Positions 8,167 through 16,183 are shown, counted from the first letter of the stretch. The stretch: DNA of 64,000 nt from Kitasatospora phosalacinea (GCF_030268885.1 NZ_BSSA01000034.1:32741-96740), one strand, 5' to 3'. A program made the numbers and translations. The notes: a model not told the origin generated them from the letters alone.

Positions 8167-9159
8167 TCAGTCCACCGTCACGTAGTCGGGACCGGAGTAC
8201 CGTCCGGTGCTCAGCTTCTGGCGCTGCATCAGCAGGTCGTTCAGCAGGCTGGAGGCGCCGAACCGGAACCAGTGCGGGCTGAGCCAGTCGTCGCCCAGCG
8301 TCTCGTTCACCATCACCAGGTACTTCATCGCGTCCTTGGTGGTGCGGATGCCGCCGGCCGGCTTCACGCCGATCTGCACGCCGGTCGCCGCGCGGAAGTC
8401 CCGCACCGCCTCCAGCATCAGCAGCGTCACCGGCGGGGTCGCGTTCACGGCGACCTTGCCGGTGGAGGTCTTGATGAAGTCCGCGCCCGCGATCATCGCC
8501 AGCCAGGACGCCCGGCGGACGTTGTCGTACGTCTGCAGCTCGCCGGTCTCGAAGATCACCTTGAGGTGGGCCGAGGTGCCGTCGGGGCGCTCGCAGGCCG
8601 CCTTGACGGCCCGGATCGTCTCGAACACCTCCAGGTAGCGGCCGGAGAGGAACGCGCCCCGGTCGATCACCATGTCGATCTCGTCCGCGCCCGCGGCGAC
8701 CGCCTCCGCGGTGTCCGCCAGCTTGACCGGCAGCCCGGCCCGGCCGGAGGGGAAGGCGGTGGCCACCGAGGCGACCTGGACGCCGCTGCCGCGCAGCGCC
8801 TCCTTCGCGGTGGCGACCATGTCCGGGTACACGCAGACCGCCGCGACCTGCGGGGTGGAGCGGTCGGACGGGTCCGGGTTCAGGCCCTTCGCGCACAGCG
8901 AGCGGACCTTGCCGACCGTGTCCGCGCCCTCCAGCGTGGTCAGGTCGATCATCGAGATGGCGAGATCGATGGCGAACGCCTTGGCGGTCGTCTTGATCGA
9001 CCGCGTGCCGAGGGTCGCGGCCCGCGACTCCAGGCCGACCTGATCGACCCCGGGCAGGCCGTGCAGGAAACGGCGCAAGGTGGCCTCGGACGCCGCGACG
9101 TCCGAGAGGCCGCCGCCCGCGGCGCCGGGGGCGTTGGCTGCAAGAGTGGACATAGTCAC
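8167..9159 (-). CDS. deoC: deoxyribose-phosphate aldolase
   Basis: DeoC cleaves 2-deoxy-D-ribose 5-phosphate to acetaldehyde and glyceraldehyde 3-phosphate in deoxynucleoside catabolism. The 330-residue protein contains the class I aldolase residues: DEIDMVIDRGAFLSG (Asp), the Schiff-base Lys in ADFIKTSTGKV, and the second Lys in IGVKPAGGIRT. It is longer at the N-terminus than E. coli DeoC, as usual in actinomycetes. I prefer the GTG at 9159 over the ATG at 9153, because the -10 box TATGCT (reverse strand, 9166-9171) leaves 6 nt to the GTG and no ribosome site is present: a leaderless mRNA. It heads the operon with two dehydrogenase genes. The palindrome CTACGCGCGTAG overlaps the promoter just upstream. 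Confidence 0.95.
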   Translation of the reverse strand: MTMSTLAANAPGAAGGGLSDVAASEATLRRFLHGLPGVDQVGLESRAATLGTRSIKTTAKAFAIDLAISMIDLTTLEGADTVGKVRSLCAKGLNPDPSDRSTPQVAAVCVYPDMVATAKEALRGSGVQVASVATAFPSGRAGLPVKLADTAEAVAAGADEIDMVIDRGAFLSGRYLEVFETIRAVKAACERPDGTSAHLKVIFETGELQTYDNVRRASWLAMIAGADFIKTSTGKVAVNATPPVTLLMLEAVRDFRAATGVQIGVKPAGGIRTTKDAMKYLVMVNETLGDDWLSPHWFRFGASSLLNDLLMQRQKLSTGRYSGPDYVTVD

Positions 9160-9165
9160 CAGAGC

Positions 9166-9184
9166 AGCATATCTACGCGCGTAG
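9166..9184 (-). promoter_or_regulatory. deoC promoter with 12-bp palindromic operator
   Basis: On the reverse strand the perfect palindrome CTACGCGCGTAG (9173-9184) is followed directly by TATGCT (9166-9171), a TAnnnT -10 box, then 6 nt and the GTG start. The same palindrome lies upstream of purine nucleoside phosphorylase at 23537-23548. A repressor bound here would cover the -35/-10 spacer. The identity of the regulator is unknown. Confidence 0.7.
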
Positions 9185-9246
9185 GAAGCCGGTAGGGCGG
9201 GGCGGTTTCGAGTCCTGACCGAAATGTGCCCCGTCCCGCCGGGCGG

Positions 9247-9951
9247 CTACCGCGGGAAGGGCGCGCGGGCCACCAGCCGCGGCTGCGGCGGGCCGGACGG
9301 CGGCGGGGCGTTCAGCTCCACCGGCGGATCGACCAGCAGCACCACCTCGTACCGGCCCGGCTCCGCCCACACCTGCGACCACCGCACCGAGGGGCAGAGC
9401 CCGTCGCGCGCGCCCAGCGGCACCCTCAGCGGCGAGTCCGGCGTCAGGTGGTAGACGTAGCCGACCGCGTCCACTCCCGGCTCGTAGCGGTCGCCGGGGC
9501 GCTTCAGCACCGGGCCGCCGCCGACCACCACGCCGTCGCGCAGGTACAGCACCTCCAGGTAGTTCGGCGGCGAGCCGATCGCCTCGAAGGCCCGGTCCGT
9601 GCGGAATCCGGCCTCGATCACCGGACCCGCGTCGTGGCCCGCCCTGCGGACCGAGGCCACCGACAGGGTGACCCCGTTCGCGGTGGCGGGCCCCGCCAGG
9701 GGCGGGCGCCGGCCGCAGGCGTACGGGTCGTCCGACGGGCCGGCGGCGTCGGCCCCGCCGCCGGGGCCGGACCAGCGCACCGCGCCCAGCACCGCCGCGG
9801 CCGCCAGCGCCAGCGCCGTGCCGCCGGTCAGCGCCCGCCGGGCCAGGCGGCCGCGGCGGACCCGGCGCACCAGCAGCGCGGTGTCCAGCTCCGGCGGCTC
9901 GGCCAGCTCGGCGGCCCCGGGCAGTTGCTCGCGGAGTTCCTCGGGGTTCAC
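9247..9951 (-). CDS. single-pass membrane protein paired with a sigma factor (putative anti-sigma-like)
   Basis: A 234-residue protein with a cytoplasmic N-terminus of about 45 residues (RVRRGRLARRAL), one membrane segment (TGGTALALAAAAVLGAV), and an extracytoplasmic domain of about 160 residues with no motif I recognise (two Cys: one in YACGRR and one in GLCPSV, which could form a disulphide). The GTG start overlaps the stop of the sigma-factor gene by 4 bp (GTGA), so the two are coupled. Topology and context fit an anti-sigma or sensor partner, but there is no HxxxCxxC zinc anti-sigma motif, so the role is inferred from context only. Confidence 0.75.
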   Translation of the reverse strand: MNPEELREQLPGAAELAEPPELDTALLVRRVRRGRLARRALTGGTALALAAAAVLGAVRWSGPGGGADAAGPSDDPYACGRRPPLAGPATANGVTLSVASVRRAGHDAGPVIEAGFRTDRAFEAIGSPPNYLEVLYLRDGVVVGGGPVLKRPGDRYEPGVDAVGYVYHLTPDSPLRVPLGARDGLCPSVRWSQVWAEPGRYEVVLLVDPPVELNAPPPSGPPQPRLVARAPFPR

Positions 9952-10466
9952 GCGCCACCACCTTCCTCGGGCGCCCGTCGGTCCGTCCCCAGCGCCGCGC
10001 CCAGGCGCGCCAGCCCGTCGCTGAGGTGCCGCTTCACGGTGCCCTCGCGGCAGCCCAGCCGGTCGGCGACCCCCGCGACCGGCAGGTCCTCGTCGTAGCG
10101 CAGCACCACGCAGGCCCGCTGGGCGGGCGAGAGCGCGTCCAGCGCGGTCAGCAGCCGCAGCCGGTCGGCGACCGGACCGCTGTGGTCGGCGTCGGCCTCC
10201 GGCCCGGCCACCCGGGGCACCAGCAGGGCGTAGCGCCGCCGCCGCCGGTGCTGGTCGAGGAAGCGGTTGAGCATCGTCCGGCGGACGTACCCCTCCAGCC
10301 GTCCGAGCTCCCAGGAGCGGTGCGGCCGGGCGAAGACCCGCACCAGCGCCTCCTGCACCAGGTCCGCGGCCTCCGCCCGGTCCCCGGTCAGCAGGAAGCC
10401 GTACCGGTTCAGCTCGGCGCCGCGCACCGCCACCAGTTCGGCGAGCAGGCCCGCCCAGTCCGCCAC
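9948..10466 (-). CDS. SigE-family RNA polymerase sigma factor
   Basis: A 172-residue sigma factor with only regions 2 and 4. Region 2: LNRYGFLLTGDRAEAADLVQ and LEGYVRRTMLNRFLDQHRRR. Region 4: LSPAQRACVVLRYDED and DRLGCREGTVKRHLSDGL. The start is GTG with a strong GGAGGGGGA ribosome site 4-6 nt upstream. It is coupled to the downstream membrane protein. The divergent neighbour is a TetR-family gene. Signal and target promoters are not visible. Confidence 0.88.
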   Translation of the reverse strand: MADWAGLLAELVAVRGAELNRYGFLLTGDRAEAADLVQEALVRVFARPHRSWELGRLEGYVRRTMLNRFLDQHRRRRRYALLVPRVAGPEADADHSGPVADRLRLLTALDALSPAQRACVVLRYDEDLPVAGVADRLGCREGTVKRHLSDGLARLGAALGTDRRAPEEGGGA

Positions 10467-10524
10467 CGCTTCCCCCTCCGTCGTCCCCCACCCGGTACCA
10501 CGAACCGGTGGACGGTTTCGTTGG

Positions 10525-10553
10525 GGGGCGGAGCACGACGGGGGCGGAGCACG
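10525..10553 (+). repeat. two direct copies of GGGGCGGAGCACG before a TetR gene
   Basis: The 13-mer occurs at 10525-10537 and 10541-10553, 16 bp apart, just upstream of the -10-like GACAAT (10568-10573) of the TetR gene. It could be a binding site or chance G-rich duplication. Confidence 0.45.
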
Positions 10554-10579
10554 GCCCGCGCGGCGGGGACAATGGCGGG

Positions 10580-11170
10580 ATGGACGGCGGAACGAAGGCG
10601 CGGGGGCGGCGGCCCGGGGGCGAGGACACCCGGGGGGCGGTGCTGGCGGCGGCCCGGGCGGAGTTCGCGGCGCGCGGCTACCAGAAGGCCAGCATGCGGG
10701 CGATCGCCCGCGGCGCGGGGGTGGACGCGGCGCTGCTGCACCACTACTTCGGCACCAAGGACCGGCTGTTCATGGCGGCGCTGGAGTTCCCGCTGGACCC
10801 GCGGGCGGTGGCGGAGAACGTGTTCGCGGGCGACCCGGCCACGGTCGGCGAGCGGGTCGCGGGCTTCGTGGTGGGGCTGTGGGAGCAGCCGGAGGTCCGG
10901 GAGCGGCTGCTGGCGCTGGTGCGGACCGCGGCGACCGACGAGGAGGTGGCGGCCCTGATGCGCGGCTTCATGGTGGCCGAGCTGGTGGGCCGGGTGGCGT
11001 CCCAACTGGAGTGCGCCGAGCCGGAGTTGCGGGTGGAGATGGCGATGTCGCAGATCATCGGGCTGGCGATGGCCCGGTACGTGATCGCGGTGGAGCCGCT
11101 CGCCTCGGCACCCCCGGAGGCGATCGTCCCGCTGCTGGGACGCGCGCTCCAGGGGTGCCTGACGGGCTGA
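10580..11170 (+). CDS. TetR-family transcriptional regulator
   Basis: A 196-residue regulator. The N-terminal helix-turn-helix is clear (VLAAARAEFAARGYQKASMR, then IARGAGVDAALLHHYFGTKD); the C-terminal ligand domain has no identifiable ligand class but resembles the TetR/AcrR C-terminal domain common in Streptomyces. ATG 10580 was chosen over an upstream start at 10508: GACAAT lies 6 nt before it, fitting a leaderless mRNA, and the upstream 24 residues are Gly-rich filler. Convergent with metG (4-bp gap), divergent from the sigma-factor pair. The target is unknown; autoregulation through the upstream direct repeats is possible. Confidence 0.88.
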   Translation: MDGGTKARGRRPGGEDTRGAVLAAARAEFAARGYQKASMRAIARGAGVDAALLHHYFGTKDRLFMAALEFPLDPRAVAENVFAGDPATVGERVAGFVVGLWEQPEVRERLLALVRTAATDEEVAALMRGFMVAELVGRVASQLECAEPELRVEMAMSQIIGLAMARYVIAVEPLASAPPEAIVPLLGRALQGCLTG

Positions 11171-11174
11171 GCGG

Positions 11175-12884
11175 TCAGACCTGGCCGCCGCCGAAGCGCT
11201 CGGTCCAGGCGGCCAGGTCCTCGTCGGTGATCTTGGCGAACAGCACCGGCGGGACGGTGAAGCCCGTCCCGGCCGGGACGAGGGCCAGCGCGCGGGCCTC
11301 CTCGGCGGAGACCCAGGTGCGGGTGTCGCCCTCCAGCGCGAAGGACCGCCGGATCGCCCCGGCCGCGGCCGGGATGAACGGCTCGGAGACCACCGCGTAC
11401 AGGTGGATCAGGTTGATCGCGGTGCGCAGGGTGCGCGCGGCCGCCTCCGGGTCGGTCTTGATCGCGGTCCACGGCGCGGTGACGTCCAGGTACGCGTTGC
11501 CCGCCGACCACAGGGCGCGCAGCGCCTGCGCGGCCTTGCGGAAGTTGAGCGCGTCGAGCTGGGCCTCGTACTCGGCGAGCAGCTCGGCGATCTGGGCGCC
11601 CAGCTGCTGCTCCGCCTCGCCGTTGGCCGCGCCCGCCGGGACCTCGTCGCCGAAGCGCTTGCGGCTGAAGGACAGCACCCGGTTGACGAAGTTGCCCAGG
11701 GTGTCGGCGAGGTCCTTGTTGACCGTCGCCGCGAAGAGGTCCCAGGTGAAGCTGGAGTCGTCGGACTCCGGGGCGTTCGCCATCAGGTAGTAGCGCCAGT
11801 AGTCGGCGGGCAGCAGCTCCAGCGCGACGTCGGTGAAGATGCCGAGCTTCTGGCTGGTGGAGAACTTCCCGCCGTAGTACGTCAGCCAGTTGAACGCCTT
11901 GACGTAGTCGACCTTCTTCCACGGCCGGCGCGAGCCCAGGATCGTCGCCGGGAACATCACCGTGTGGAACGGGACGTTGTCCTTCGCCATGAACTCGGTG
12001 TACCGGACGGTGTCGTCCGCCTCGTACCACCAGGAGCGCCAGTCGCCGCCGGTCGCGTCCGCCCACTCCTTGGTCGCGCCGATGTACTCGATCGGGGCGT
12101 CGAACCAGACGTAGAACACCTTGCCCTCGGCGGCCAGTTCGGGCCACACGTCGGCCGGGACGGGGACGCCCCACTCCAGGTCGCGGGTGATCGCGCGGTC
12201 CTGCAGGCCCTCGGTCAGCCACTTGCGGGCGATCGAGGAGGCCAGCACCGGCCAGTTGTCGCCGTTCGCGGCGATCCACCGCTCGACCTCGTCGGTCAGC
12301 TTCGACTGGAGGAGGAAGAGGTGCTTGGTCTCGCGGACCTCCAGCTCGGAGCTGCCGCTGATCGCCGAGCGCGGCTCCAGCAGGTCCGTCGGGTCCAGCA
12401 CCCGGGTGCAGTTCTCGCACTGGTCGCCGCGCGCCTTGTCGTAGCCGCAGTGCGGGCAGGTGCCGACGATGTAGCGGTCCGGCAGGAAGCGGCCGTCCGC
12501 GATCGAGTACACCTGGCGGATCGCCCGCTCCTCGATGAAGCCGTTGGCGTGCAGCTCGCGGGCGATCTCCTGGGTGATCTCCCGGTTCTGCGGGGAGGAG
12601 GAGCGGCCGAAGTAGTCGAAGGACAGCTGGAAGCCGTCGTAGACCGCCTTCTGCTGGTCGTGCGCGCGGGCGCAGAACTCGGCCACCGGCAGCCCGGCCT
12701 CCTGCGCGGCCAGCTCGGCGGGGGTGCCGTGCTCGTCGGTCGCGCAGATGTACAGCACCTCGTGGCCGCGCTGGCGCAGGTACCGGGCGTAGACGTCCGC
12801 CGGGAGCATCGACCCGACCATGTTGCCCAGGTGCTTGATCCCGTTGATGTAGGGAAGCGCGCTGGTGATCAACTGCCGAGTCAT
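11175..12884 (-). CDS. metG: methionyl-tRNA synthetase
   Basis: MetG charges tRNA-Met with methionine. The 569-residue protein has the class I HIGH-region equivalent (LPYINGIKHLGNMVGS), a zinc knuckle with four Cys (CPHCGYDKARGDQCENC, about residues 140-160), the synthetase Trp/Asp pocket (VWFDAPIEYIGATKEW) and a KMSKS-loop equivalent KFSTSQKLG. The length is typical of the actinobacterial form without the C-terminal dimerisation domain. Start ATG 12884; a longer in-frame extension to 13052 is Arg/Pro-rich and unlike the family. The leader (12885-13067) contains a TACGAT -10 candidate and an almost perfect 22-bp palindrome at 12909-12930 that may form an RNA hairpin. Confidence 0.96.
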   Translation of the reverse strand: MTRQLITSALPYINGIKHLGNMVGSMLPADVYARYLRQRGHEVLYICATDEHGTPAELAAQEAGLPVAEFCARAHDQQKAVYDGFQLSFDYFGRSSSPQNREITQEIARELHANGFIEERAIRQVYSIADGRFLPDRYIVGTCPHCGYDKARGDQCENCTRVLDPTDLLEPRSAISGSSELEVRETKHLFLLQSKLTDEVERWIAANGDNWPVLASSIARKWLTEGLQDRAITRDLEWGVPVPADVWPELAAEGKVFYVWFDAPIEYIGATKEWADATGGDWRSWWYEADDTVRYTEFMAKDNVPFHTVMFPATILGSRRPWKKVDYVKAFNWLTYYGGKFSTSQKLGIFTDVALELLPADYWRYYLMANAPESDDSSFTWDLFAATVNKDLADTLGNFVNRVLSFSRKRFGDEVPAGAANGEAEQQLGAQIAELLAEYEAQLDALNFRKAAQALRALWSAGNAYLDVTAPWTAIKTDPEAAARTLRTAINLIHLYAVVSEPFIPAAAGAIRRSFALEGDTRTWVSAEEARALALVPAGTGFTVPPVLFAKITDEDLAAWTERFGGGQV

Positions 12885-13067
12885 CCTGGGGGACTCCCAT
12901 GCTCTCCGGCGGGTGCCCCGGGGCGCCCGCGGGCTGGTTCGGAAGAGCCGGTGCGGGGCGTTTCGGCTGCCGTCCGGCCGGACGCCAATCGTACCCAACC
13001 GGGGTGTCCCGGCCGTACCGCTTATCGGGAGGCTGTCAAGGGGGCCCGGCACGGGGGCGGGCGGCGC

Positions 13068-14257
13068 TCAGATCGCGTACCGCCAGGTCGTCAACAGGTA
13101 GGCGCCGTACCAGGATCCGAACAGCGCCGCGCCGCCCAGCACCACCCACCGGGTGGTCCGCCGGGCCCGGGCCAACGCCAGGGCCGCGGGCAGCAGCACC
13201 ACCAGCGCCGGGGCCAGCAGCCGCGGCTTGCAGTGGTAGTAGTTGCTCTGCGCCAGCGCCAGCACCACCACCAGCGCCCCGTACACCAGCAGCGGCGGCC
13301 AGACCGACCGGCGCACCGCCAGCCCCGCCGCCAGCAGGTGCGCCACCAGCAGGACCGCGACGCTCACCTCCACCCAGCCGTTCCCGCGGTGCAGCGCGGC
13401 CACCGCGAACTCCCAGGACGACCGCCCCAGTCCCAGCGGGTGTCCCAGCCCGCCCGCTGCACCGCGAACCACGCGTCCGGCGATCCCAGGCGCTCGGCCA
13501 CCCACGCCAGGTACAGCGGCGTCCCGGTGCACGCCAGCAGCACGGCCGCCACCGGCCGCACCCGGCGTCCCGGACGGCGGCGCAGCCCGCCCGCCGCGGC
13601 CACCGCCAGCGCGACCACCACCGCGACGCCCGCGGGCCGGGTCAGCCCCGCCAGGAACGCGCACGCCCCGGCCGCCGCCCAGTGCCCGCGGCGCGCCGCC
13701 AGCAGCGTGCCCGCCGCCAGCGCCAGGAACAGCGACTCGCTGTACGCCATGAAGAACACCAGCGACATCGGCTGCGCCGCCACCAGCAGCACCAGCACGA
13801 CGGTCGCCGCCCGCCGCGAGTGCAGCCCGGCCACCAGCCGGTGCACCAGCACCAGCGCGAGCAGCAGCGCCAGCTGGGCCGTCAGCACCGCCGCGCCCGA
13901 CCAGCCCAGGCCGGTGACGGCGTGCACGGCACGGACCAGCAGCGGGAACAGCGGGAAGAACGCCAGGTCGTTGCCGGTGAGCTCGCCGTCCGGGGTGTAC
14001 GTGAAGCGGTCCGGGTAGCCGTGGGCGGCGATCTCGACGAAGTGCCGCCCGTCCCACGCGGTCAGGCGCTCCAGCAGCGGGGTGCCGGGCTCCGCCATCG
14101 CCGCGAGCAGCGCCAGGTGCAGCACCAACGCCCCCGCGTGCACGGCTGACGCCGGGCCCGCCGCGCGCTTGAGGCGGCGCGCGAACGGGGGCCCGGCGGG
14201 CGGGCGCGGTGCGGGCAGGGTGGGGAGCGGGGGGTCGGCCAGGGCGCTGCGGGGCAC
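13068..14257 (-). pseudogene. frameshifted PIG-V-like mannosyltransferase / integral membrane glycosyltransferase
   Basis: The protein reads from GTG 14257 (AAAGGA ribosome site) with the signatures of a multi-pass mannosyltransferase: LTAWDGRHFVEIAAHGYPD with the acidic WD, GELTGNDLAFFPLFPLL, and six or more hydrophobic segments. At about 13422-13428 the frame breaks: after GWDTRWDWG the same frame gives nonsense to a stop at 13364, while the frame offset by one base continues RSSWEFAVAALHRGNGW, more membrane segments and YYHCKPRLLAPALVVLLP to the stop at 13068. Inserting one base in the GC run restores a protein of about 396 residues. This is either a one-base deletion inactivating the gene or a sequencing error in a GC homopolymer. 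Confidence 0.8.
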
Positions 14258-14293
14258 GGACGGGTCCTTTCGGCAGACGAAGGGGAACAGACC

Positions 14294-14446
14294 GGGGGCT
14301 CGGGGAACGGCGAGTCCGTGCTGCTGGTGGCCGGAGCCCATCGGTGTGTCCGTACTGCTTCGGGCCGCGGTGACAGAACCCGAAGCCGATGCGCGCACCG
14401 GCAGTGCACCGGGAGCAGACTCGTGCCCGCCGTTCCCCGGGCCCCT
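14294..14446. repeat. 153-bp inverted-repeat intergenic element, copy A
   Basis: It aligns without gaps to 17749-17901; I count 19 differences in 153 positions. Ends are inverted: about 20 bp starting GGGGGCTCGGGGAACGGCG and ending with its near complement CGCCGTTCCCCGGGCCCCT. A central 8-bp stem GCTTCGGG / CCCGAAGC (14357-14364, 14379-14386) is also conserved. Both copies are preceded by TTCGGCAGACGA. It lies between two genes transcribed leftward. It has no coding signal. It looks like a MITE-like or REP-like element that can fold on itself. Confidence 0.8.
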
Positions 14447-14473
14447 GACGGGACCCTCGTGACGGGGCTCTCT

Positions 14474-14800
14474 TCAGCGGCCGGCGGGGGTCCGGCTGTA
14501 GCTGTAGGCGGCGGTGGGCGGGGTGGTGGCGCTGGGGGTGGGGGCCGGGGTCTCGGAGGGGGTGGGGCCGGGGGCGGTGGCGGGGGTGAGGGGGGAGGTG
14601 GCGGGGGGCGGGCCCGGGGCGAGGGCGGTGCCCAGGGCGAGGGCGCAGGCCAGGGCGCCGGTGGCGGCGGCGACGCGCAGGTGGCGGCGGCGGCGTCCGC
14701 GGGCGGCGATCCGGGCGGGGGGCGGGGCGGTGGCGGAGGTGGCCGCCGCGCCCGCGGCCTCGCGCAGGAGGGCGGCGATCCGCCGGTCAGTGGAGGTCAT
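14474..14800 (-). CDS. small single-pass membrane protein paired with a sigma factor
   Basis: A 108-residue protein: cytoplasmic N-terminus (MTSTDRRIAALLREAAGAA), basic RGRRRRHLR before one membrane helix (VAAATGALACALALGTAL), then a short Pro/Thr-rich extracytoplasmic tail ending YSYSRTPAGR. No domain is recognised. The start lies within the sigma-factor gene (14-bp overlap), so the two are co-translated. By analogy with the pair at 9247-10466 it may be an anti-sigma-like partner; it has no zinc motif and the evidence is positional only. Confidence 0.7.
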   Translation of the reverse strand: MTSTDRRIAALLREAAGAAATSATAPPPARIAARGRRRRHLRVAAATGALACALALGTALAPGPPPATSPLTPATAPGPTPSETPAPTPSATTPPTAAYSYSRTPAGR

Positions 14801-15293
14801 CGGCGTGTTCCCGGAGCTCGGAGGGGTGGTCCAGGTGCTGGGCGAGGGCGGCCCGGGCCCGGGACAGGTGGGCCTTGACGGTGCCGGGGGCCAGGCCGGT
14901 CTCCTCGGCGATCCGGGCGAGCGGCAGGTCGCAGACGTAGAACAGGGCGGCGCACAGCCGCTGGCGTTCGGACAGGCGGCGGAGGGCGACGGCCAGGTCG
15001 ACCGAGGTCGGGTCCGGCCCGTCGGCCGCGGCCGGGTCGCCGTGCCGCCGCCAGGCCCGGGCGGCGGTGCGGGCGCGGCGCCAGCGGCTGATCGCGAGCC
15101 GGCCGGCGACGGTGCGGACCCAGGCTTCCGGGGCGCGGTCGCGGTCCAGGCTGCGGCGGTGGCCCCAGGCCCGGACGAACGCCTCCTGGACGACGTCCTG
15201 GGCCTCGTGCAGGTCGCCGGTGACCACGTACAGCTGGCCGGTGAGCCGGTGGACCGAGTGGCGGTAGAACTCGGTGAACTCCTCCTCGGTCAA
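14787..15293 (-). CDS. ECF/SigE-family RNA polymerase sigma factor
   Basis: A 168-residue sigma factor: region 2 (LYVVTGDLHEAQDVVQEAFV, then WVRTVAGRLAISRWRRAR) and region 4 (LSERQRLCAALFYVCDL, then IAEETGLAPGTVKAHLSRA). The start is TTG; a GAGGAG ribosome site 7-8 nt upstream supports it. It overlaps the small membrane protein gene downstream and diverges from the ABC exporter, with 140 bp between them. It is the third sigma gene within 15 kb. A GTCAAC / CGTAG pair in the leader resembles ECF promoters and may reflect autoregulation, but this is weak. Confidence 0.87.
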   Translation of the reverse strand: MTEEEFTEFYRHSVHRLTGQLYVVTGDLHEAQDVVQEAFVRAWGHRRSLDRDRAPEAWVRTVAGRLAISRWRRARTAARAWRRHGDPAAADGPDPTSVDLAVALRRLSERQRLCAALFYVCDLPLARIAEETGLAPGTVKAHLSRARAALAQHLDHPSELREHADDLH

Positions 15294-15426
15294 CGGTCGG
15301 CTCCTCGTGGGTTCTCGGGTACTTACCTCCGCTACGAGCCGCGGGCCCCGTCCGGTTGACGCGGGTGACGCAGGTCACGGTCGCGGCGGTCGCGCGCCTT
15401 GACGGGACGGGCCCGCGGCGCAAAAC

Positions 15427-15440
15427 TCATCACATGATGA
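15427..15440 (+). promoter_or_regulatory. palindrome TCATCA-CA-TGATGA over the ABC gene start
   Basis: Perfect 6-2-6 inverted repeat that includes both candidate ATG codons of the ABC ATPase gene. It is AT-rich against its surroundings. A regulator bound here would block transcription or initiation; chance cannot be excluded. Confidence 0.45.
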
Positions 15441-16183
15441 ATTCTTCGGCGGGGTCGTCCGGCGACCCCGCGGTCCGGATCGACGGACTGGTGGTGCGGC
15501 GCGGCGGGAACACCGTGCTGCCCGGGCTCGACCTCGTGGTGGAGCGGGGCAGCGTGACCGGGCTGCTGGGGCCCAGCGGGTGCGGGAAGACCACCCTGCT
15601 GCGCAGCGTCGTCGGGGTGCAGCGGACCACCGCGGGCACCGTCACCGTGCTCGGCCGCCCGGCCGGGTCCGCCGCGCTGCGCGACCGGGTCGGCTACGTC
15701 ACCCAGGCCCCCTCGGTGTACGGGGACCTGACGGTCGGCGAGAACCTCGACCACTTCGCCGCGATCCTCGGCGCCCCGCCCGGCGACCCGGCCCGGGTGA
15801 TCGCCCAGGTCGGCCTGGACGCCCACCGCCGCACCCCCGTCGCCCGGCTCTCCGGCGGCCAGCGGGCCCGGGTCTCGCTCGCCGCCGCCCTGCTCGGCCG
15901 CCCCGAGCTGCTCGTCCTGGACGAACCCACCGTCGGCCTCGACCCCGTGCTGCGGCAGGAGCTGTGGCGGCTGTTCCGGGAGCTCGCCGCGGGCGGCGCC
16001 ACCCTGCTGGTCTCCAGCCACGTCATGGACGAGGCCACCCGCTGCGACCGCCTGCTGCTGATGCGCGAGGGCCGCCTGCTCGCCCACGACACCCCCGCCG
16101 CGCTGCTCGCCGCCACCGGCGCGCCCGACGTCGAGACCGCCTTCCTCACCCTCGTCCGCACCGCGCCGGAGGCCGTCCGATGA
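15434..16183 (+). CDS. ABC transporter ATP-binding protein (exporter type)
   Basis: A 249-residue ATPase with Walker A GPSGCGKTTLL, Q-loop YVTQAPSVYGDLTV, ABC signature LSGGQRARVSLA, Walker B LLVLDEPTVGLDP and H-loop VSSHVMDEA. It resembles the ATPases of ABC-2 exporters such as drug or multi-substrate efflux systems. It starts at ATG 15434 (or the next codon, also ATG). The stop overlaps the permease start (ATGA), so the two are one operon. The substrate cannot be told. It diverges from an ECF sigma factor, which may or may not control it. Confidence 0.92.
   Translation: MMNSSAGSSGDPAVRIDGLVVRRGGNTVLPGLDLVVERGSVTGLLGPSGCGKTTLLRSVVGVQRTTAGTVTVLGRPAGSAALRDRVGYVTQAPSVYGDLTVGENLDHFAAILGAPPGDPARVIAQVGLDAHRRTPVARLSGGQRARVSLAAALLGRPELLVLDEPTVGLDPVLRQELWRLFRELAAGGATLLVSSHVMDEATRCDRLLLMREGRLLAHDTPAALLAATGAPDVETAFLTLVRTAPEAVR

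Noticed and set aside
9196..9225. GGTTTCGAGTCC resembling a tRNA T-loop
   Set aside because: No acceptor or anticodon stems can be paired around it.
14281..14400. Small reverse frames inside the 153-bp repeat elements
   Set aside because: They are created by the repeat sequence; their peptides differ in length and share only the palindrome-encoded part.
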